From the NCBI RefSeq assembly GCF_000004195.4, contig NC_030677.2:44889142-44953141 (forward strand): a DNA stretch of 64,000 nucleotides, in the 5' to 3' direction. The stretch comes from Xenopus tropicalis. Lineage: Eukaryota; Chordata; Amphibia; Anura; Pipidae. Under the pieces are notes generated by a model, which worked only from the letters and a program-made list of their open reading frames with translations, was not told where the DNA came from and did not search any database. Below are positions 58,848 through 64,000 of this stretch, in pieces. A program made the translations under genes and the position numbers. The stretch's first letter is position 1; each line of letters begins with the position of its first letter.

Positions 58848-59453
58848 TTAAAGGAACAGTAACACCAAAAAATGAAAGTGTATAAAAGTTACTAAAATAT
58901 AATGTGCTGCTGCCCTGCACTGGTAAAAGTTGTGTGTTTACTTCAGAAAGTCTACTATAATTTATATAAATAAGCTGCTCTGTAGCCATGGAGGCAGCCA
59001 TTCAAAGGAGAAAAGGCACAGGCACATAGCAGATAACAGATAAAACACCCTTGTATTCTAGGGATGGTGGCGCGATTTCGCGCAAATCGCCGAAAAAGAC
59101 TCGCGAGTCTTTTTCGGCGATTTCCTGAAATCGCCCCACCGCGTCTGCCACCCTGCCGGCGACTTACATGTTCACCGGTGGGATGGCAGGGGTAGGCAAC
59201 TCGGGGAGATTAGTCGCCCGCGAACAGGGAGTTTTGCCGCGGGCGACTAATCTCCCCATGTGCCAGAGCCCTAACTTGTGCCTTTTCTCCTTTTTTCCAG
59301 CTTGAATGGCTGCCCCCGTGGCTACACAGCAGATTATATAAATTATAGTCGTGTTACTGTAGCAAACACACCAGTTTTACCAGTGCAGGGCAACAGTGCA
59401 TTATATTTTTATTACTTTAAAGCTCTTATTTTTTGGTGTTACTGTTCCTTTAA
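58848..59453. mobile_element. T2/Kolobok-like palindromic MITE carrying a nested insertion
   Basis: It starts ttaaaggaacagtaacacca and ends ggtgttactgttcctttaa, with TTAA at 58848-58851 and 59450-59453. The arms match 27672-28096. The centre is replaced by another MITE at 59060-59272. Confidence 0.9.
59060..59272. mobile_element. AGGGC-family MITE nested in the T2 element
   Basis: From agggatggtggcgcgatttc to atgtgccagagccct. It holds paired cgaaaaagactcgcgagtct / ttttcggcg, gattagtcgcccgcg / cgcgggcgactaatc, and gatggcagg / ctgccaccctgcc. No clear target duplication. Confidence 0.8.
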
Positions 59454-59515
59454 CATGATTCCAGTCTTGATTGGATATTGTTTGCAATGCAGGGGAAAAA
59501 TAAATTTCCATAAGG

Positions 59516-59822
59516 CAGGGATCCCCAACCTTTTATACCCATGAGCCACATTTAAATGGAAAAAGTGTTTGGGAGCAACACAACCATGAAAAAGGTTCCT
59601 GGAGGTGCCAATAAGAGCTATAATTGGCTACTTAATAGCCCCTATGTGGACTGGCAGCCTACAGAAGGCTCTGTGTGGCAATTACACTGGGGTTTATGCA
59701 ACCAAAACTTGCCTCCTTACCAGAAATTCAAAAATGAGCACCTACTTTGAGGCCACTGGGCGCAACATCCAAGAAGTTGGGGAGCAACATGTTGCACACG
59801 AGCCACTGGTTGGGGATCACTG
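59516..59822. mobile_element. hAT-like MITE
   Basis: 307 bp from cagggatccccaacctttta to ctggttggggatcactg. Flanks share only CCAT (ccataagg versus ccatggca), so the duplication is degraded. Same family as 53093-53397. Confidence 0.85.
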
Positions 59823-60314
59823 CCATGGCAATGGAACTTACCACTTTCGAAACGCCTGGACAAACCTTCATTCGTATCCCTCTGCCCACAACAATTCAAA
59901 GAATAAAAAAGCCACCAGGATCAATGTTCCCTCAAAGTTGTGCACTTGTACACACGACATACGCTGAATTTTTTAAAGTGCACACATGGTTTTAAATAGC
60001 GCACACAAAAGAAATTTTTTGAGCACACAGCCAAGAAGAAATTAAAAGTAACATTGACCAAGAGGAAACCAAGATAAAACAACAAAATCCTGCCAACTTC
60101 ATCAAGCCGATCTTTCACATATATTGTTCTGTATTGCTGATCTTGCAAAATAAACTTGTATATTTCTGACTGTGCTTTAAAAACATCAATATATCATACT
60201 CAGAAATATTATAGATGGTCTATGCCATTCATTTTTTTACTTGAGAAAACAAACTAAAAGGAATCGATTCTTGTGCACAAAAAATATATTTCTTTTCTGC
60301 ACAAATGACACTTA

Positions 60315-60899
60315 GGGGCTGATTTACTAAGACACGAATTCGAATTGGAAAAATTCTGATTGGAAAACCAACATTTTGCAACTTTTTCGTATATTTTTTG
60401 CGATTTTTTCGGCGCCTTTACGACTTTTCGGAAATTGTTGCGACTTTTTCGTTACCAATACGATTTTCGCAAAAAAACGCGACTTTTTCGTAGCCATTAC
60501 GATTCGCTCATATCTTGTCGCGACTTTTCGTATTGAGTGCTCGTAAGCGGCGGCCGAAACTTTCAGACTTTTGGAAGATTTTGGAAGCCTCCCATAGGAC
60601 TCAATGGCACCCTGCAGCTCCAACCTGGCCCAAGAAAAGTCACCATACTGAAGCTTGAATGAATCCGAACGCTACGAAAAAATCGCAACATTTTGGGCAA
60701 CTTTCGGAATGGCTACGAAAAAGGCGGGACTTTTCGCGCAAGTTTTAACGCTACGAAAAAATCGCCAGATTTTGCGCAACATTCGGATGGCAACGAAAAA
60801 GTCGCGATAATTTTCCGAAAAAATCGCCAAATACAGATCATTACGGAAAAAACGCAATCGGACGCATTCGGCCGGTTCGTGAGTAAGTAAATGGGCCCC
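60315..60899. mobile_element. Harbinger-like palindromic MITE, GGGGC...GCCCC
   Basis: From ggggctgatttactaagaca to taagtaaatgggcccc, with TTA at 60312-60314 and 60900-60902. The arms share the gcgattttttcgg, acgctacgaaaaaatcgc and gcgcaagttttaacgctac blocks with 11066-11575. The interior around 60540-60650 is unrelated to the other copy. Confidence 0.8.
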
Positions 60900-61726
60900 T
60901 TAGTGAGCGACGTGCCTAGGGAGACACTCCCATGTAAGTTATACGGCAGCACAATTATGCACGTATGGAATGTTCTGCGCCAGGGTTCCTCAACACCAGG
61001 CTGTCATAGCCGCACACACGCCAGAATTAGGGATCTTAAACCAGTATAAATGGTCCTAAATGGGTTTGCTATACAAAAGTTTCTGGAAATACAAAGAGAA
61101 TGTAATTGAACACAATTATCTAACATACATTAATCAGATTTGTCCATTGGTTTTAAACATGAATCCAAAAACAGATATTCATAGAGTGGATGTTTTCTGC
61201 TTATCATTTTAAATATAAAACATACAGTAATTTTGTTGCACTAACCAGTGCAGTTCATTCTTATACGTATTGAGCCCCCATCTGATATACCACTTGGGGG
61301 GGGGTCATTAAAATACTATAGTAAGGAAGTCTACAGAGCCCATGAATAGAGGTCCATATAAATCCTCTGGCATGTCTGGCAGAACACCAATTAAACTGCC
61401 CTACACTGAATACTATTATCATACACATATCACATTATCATACAGCAAGTGACTAGAACCCAACTGTTAAAAATATTTTTGGCAGTTTTTGGGCCAAAAC
61501 CCATGCATGCCAGAAACAAGCCCAATAAGGGGTAGCATGGGTGGTATTGGTAGTTTCCCCACCAGGCATAACATAAGCCCTATTTATTTGAAATGGATTG
61601 AGCCAATAAATATTGCCATCAAAAATATGCCTAGTGTGTGGCCACTATAAAGAACCACTATTCTGGCCAAATAGTAAGCCACGACAATATTTTCTCACCT
61701 GTTTCAAGGCTTTGAATACTCTAGAT

Positions 61727-62015
61727 CAGAGATCCCCAAACTTTTTCACTCATGAACCAGAAGTGTAGGTGAGCCACACAAGCATGAAAAAGGTTCTTTG
61801 GGGGTGCCAAATAAGGGCTGTGATTGGCTATTCTGTAGCCCCATGAAGACTGCTGGCCTGCAGGTGGCTCTGCTTAGTAAAACTATGTCTCTGTGTGTCC
61901 AAAGCTTGTCTCCAAGCCAGAAATGTAATGGGCACCTAATCTGAGGCCATTGGGAGCAACATCAATGGGGGTGCTAAGCAACATGTTGCCACGAGTCACT
62001 AGTTGGGGATCACTG
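61727..62015. mobile_element. hAT-like MITE with 8-bp target duplication
   Basis: From cagagatccccaaacttttt to ctagttggggatcactg. Flanks ctctagat (61719-61726) and ctttagat (62016-62023) match at 7 of 8 bases. Third clear member of the family. Confidence 0.88.
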
Positions 62016-62479
62016 CTTTAGATTGTGAGCTATGGAATGTGCACTCAGGATTAAAAGAACTTTACGATACAGAGAGGAACAGTTTATGGCCTATCTATAT
62101 AGCACAAAAAGTCTGTTTACTAAAAACATATAACCAAATGTTATTTAATATTTTAGAAAGTAACACAATTAAAAAAAAAAAATGGATAATTTCATACAAC
62201 ACTACAGAACCAACATGGACACAATATTGACATAAAAAGGGACTTCCAAATATAGGCTTAAAAAAATAAAAAAGAAAATCCCTGTTTTTTTTTTTTTTCT
62301 TTTTAGTAATTATGCTACGCATGACAGGTAAACATCCTTTACAATATGGCAAACTGACACAATAAAAACCATGATACAAATGTGCTGTTAGAAATCATTA
62401 CTGTTAAGGAAGACATTTCATGAACCGTTATTATTTCATATGAAATACTATACAATATAAACAGAGCATCCTTTTCTCG

Positions 62480-64000
62480 GATGACCTTTACAGCAACCAG
62501 AGACCAAGAATTTGTTTTTTTTTATTTTTTTTTCAGTGCAAACACATTTATACAAGGCAGTCTTGGCTGCAAAATTCTCTTTAATCATACAGTTAAGTCC
62601 TGCTTGCATGTATTAACTTTATTCCCCAACTGCAATAGTCACATTCAGTCCCTCACTTTAAGAAATGTTCTCCTTTCACATTAGTCTTGTCTATAAACAA
62701 CAACAATGTAAGACTGATGTCAACTCATCGTTACCAATGAAAGATCTGGCTTTGTTCATTTTATAGGAAAAGTCAAGCTGGCAACAAACGGAGTAGACCG
62801 ATTGCAGATGCAAACTTGCAATGGCCGAGTCATGTCGGGAAGAAACCTTCAACTGCAACGGAAAGAGCTGGCAAATTGTTCCAACCACAATGAAATTTTA
62901 TAAGGTTCTCAATATTTGCCCTTAATTTACAATATACATTTCTTATAAAAACCCAAATTTCATATTATATCGAAACAAAATTATGGTCATGAAAATTTAT
63001 GATTTTATCATACAAAACAGTTGATGTCAGTATCTCATATGCGTATAATTTTCTTTTGTACAGTATACTTTAACATTGCTGCCTTTTAAAGTCGTGGAGG
63101 TAGTTGCATGTAAAAAAAACAAAAACAAAAAAAGAACAAAACAAAACCTATTCTGTAAAAAGTAACAACAAGAGTCAAGTGTGCAAAATTTTAACAAAAT
63201 TGTGATAATGTTTTGAGGCTGCACAATATGCATCCACATTAAATATATTCTGCAAGTGCTGAAAATATATATATATATCAGTAGACAGTACTTGGATTTT
63301 GAAACAGCGTAACCTGCTAAATCCTTTCCGTAGCGCGACTATTGTGTAAAGGTTTGTAACTCCATTCTAATACTTCACATAGTTGTGTTCGGCGCCAGCG
63401 GATGGGTAGTCAATGAAGTTGGCCACTCCAGCGCATAAGGTGTGTTGTTATATAAAAAGATGATAAAGCATGTAGTTTATTGCCATCTGTTTATTCTTAT
63501 AGCCCCAGTGATCTGGAATCTGAAATTGTTTTGAAATGACAAGTCTTTTTTTAGAGGGTATGGGAATTTGCAATGAATATTTGCATCCCTGAAGCAAAGT
63601 CATATTAAACGGTTGGCCACTTTAAAATTGTGAGTTTAGGACTCATGAAAGACCTAGTTTTTAATTACTGTTTATGTAAATAAAGACAAAATCAGAGTAC
63701 AAGGGTAGAGAACATCTTTGGTAAAAGGGGATGTGGCATGATTTGACCAAATTAACATTCTTACTCAGGTTCTCGTGAAAATGGTACATAATTCATAATT
63801 TACTTTACAACAATTGGGTCTCTTCCAGAGTACTACACGTCAGTCTGATACCTACAGTGACCAAGTCCTCAAATGAAAGAGTTAAATGAAGGAAAGCTGA
63901 ACTTTATAGAAGACAGTGCTAGCACCACTTCAGAATACTTCCAGCTTCCATGTTTTGGGCCATGCTTACACTGTCTCTGCAAAAAATAAATACAATTTAG
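62480..64000 (-). other. Probable 3' UTR of stox2 (tentative)
   Basis: No coding frame is visible. The stretch has no recognisable repeats, in contrast to the preceding 15 kb. Minus-strand AATAAA signals lie at plus 63490-63495, 63476-63481 and 62521-62526. In human the order is STOX2, ENPP6, IRF2 with STOX2 convergent on ENPP6, which predicts stox2 on the minus strand here with its 3' end facing enpp6. The assignment is inference from synteny; it could instead be single-copy intergenic DNA. Confidence 0.4.

Noticed and set aside
60327..60952. Open frames rich in Lys, Phe and Ser near 60.6 kb
   Set aside because: Same explanation: translation of the second GGGGC palindrome.

Overview
The window is vertebrate nuclear DNA. 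It looks like frog (Xenopus) DNA: two multi-exon genes with GT-AG introns encode proteins very close to human IRF2 and ENPP6, and the rest is dense with fold-back DNA transposons of the kind that dominate Xenopus genomes (TTAA-flanked T2/Kolobok-like, hAT-like and Harbinger-like MITEs, Tc1), plus L1 and CR1-type LINE fragments. I cannot tell X. tropicalis from X. laevis by eye.

Layout. 1-17.4 kb: irf2 on the + strand. The coding part is complete in eight exons (1183-16412, 347 codons plus stop); the first, non-coding exon lies to the left. 17.4-30.3 kb: intergenic, with T2 and hAT-like copies, an antisense retroviral-type LTR, a pair of adjacent fold-back elements (23.9-24.2 kb) and a complex CR1 LINE region (24.4-28.6 kb) that contains a roughly 2.1 kb minisatellite of 62 copies of a 34-bp unit. 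30.3-43.7 kb: enpp6 on the + strand, also complete in eight coding exons (438 codons plus stop), with a 3' UTR that probably runs to about 45.1 kb. 45-62 kb: intergenic, with a second L1 fragment, hAT-like and T2 elements (one T2 carrying a nested MITE), and a decayed but full-length Tc1-type transposon. 62.5-64 kb: a repeat-poor stretch that probably belongs to the 3' UTR of stox2 on the - strand. This last call rests on the human gene order STOX2-ENPP6-IRF2 and on minus-strand AATAAA signals, not on any coding sequence.

The two genes are functionally unrelated neighbours. IRF2 is a nuclear transcription factor of the interferon regulatory family. ENPP6 is a GPI-anchored choline-specific glycerophosphodiesterase. 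Their key residues are intact, so both look functional. I see no bacterial-type operon, CRISPR, tRNA or rRNA gene.

I found no undescribed gene system. The most unusual structures are the minisatellite sitting in a CR1 3' UTR, a palindrome with a central TGACGTCA flanked by divergent TATAAAAG boxes, and several transposon insertions whose empty target site can be read directly.
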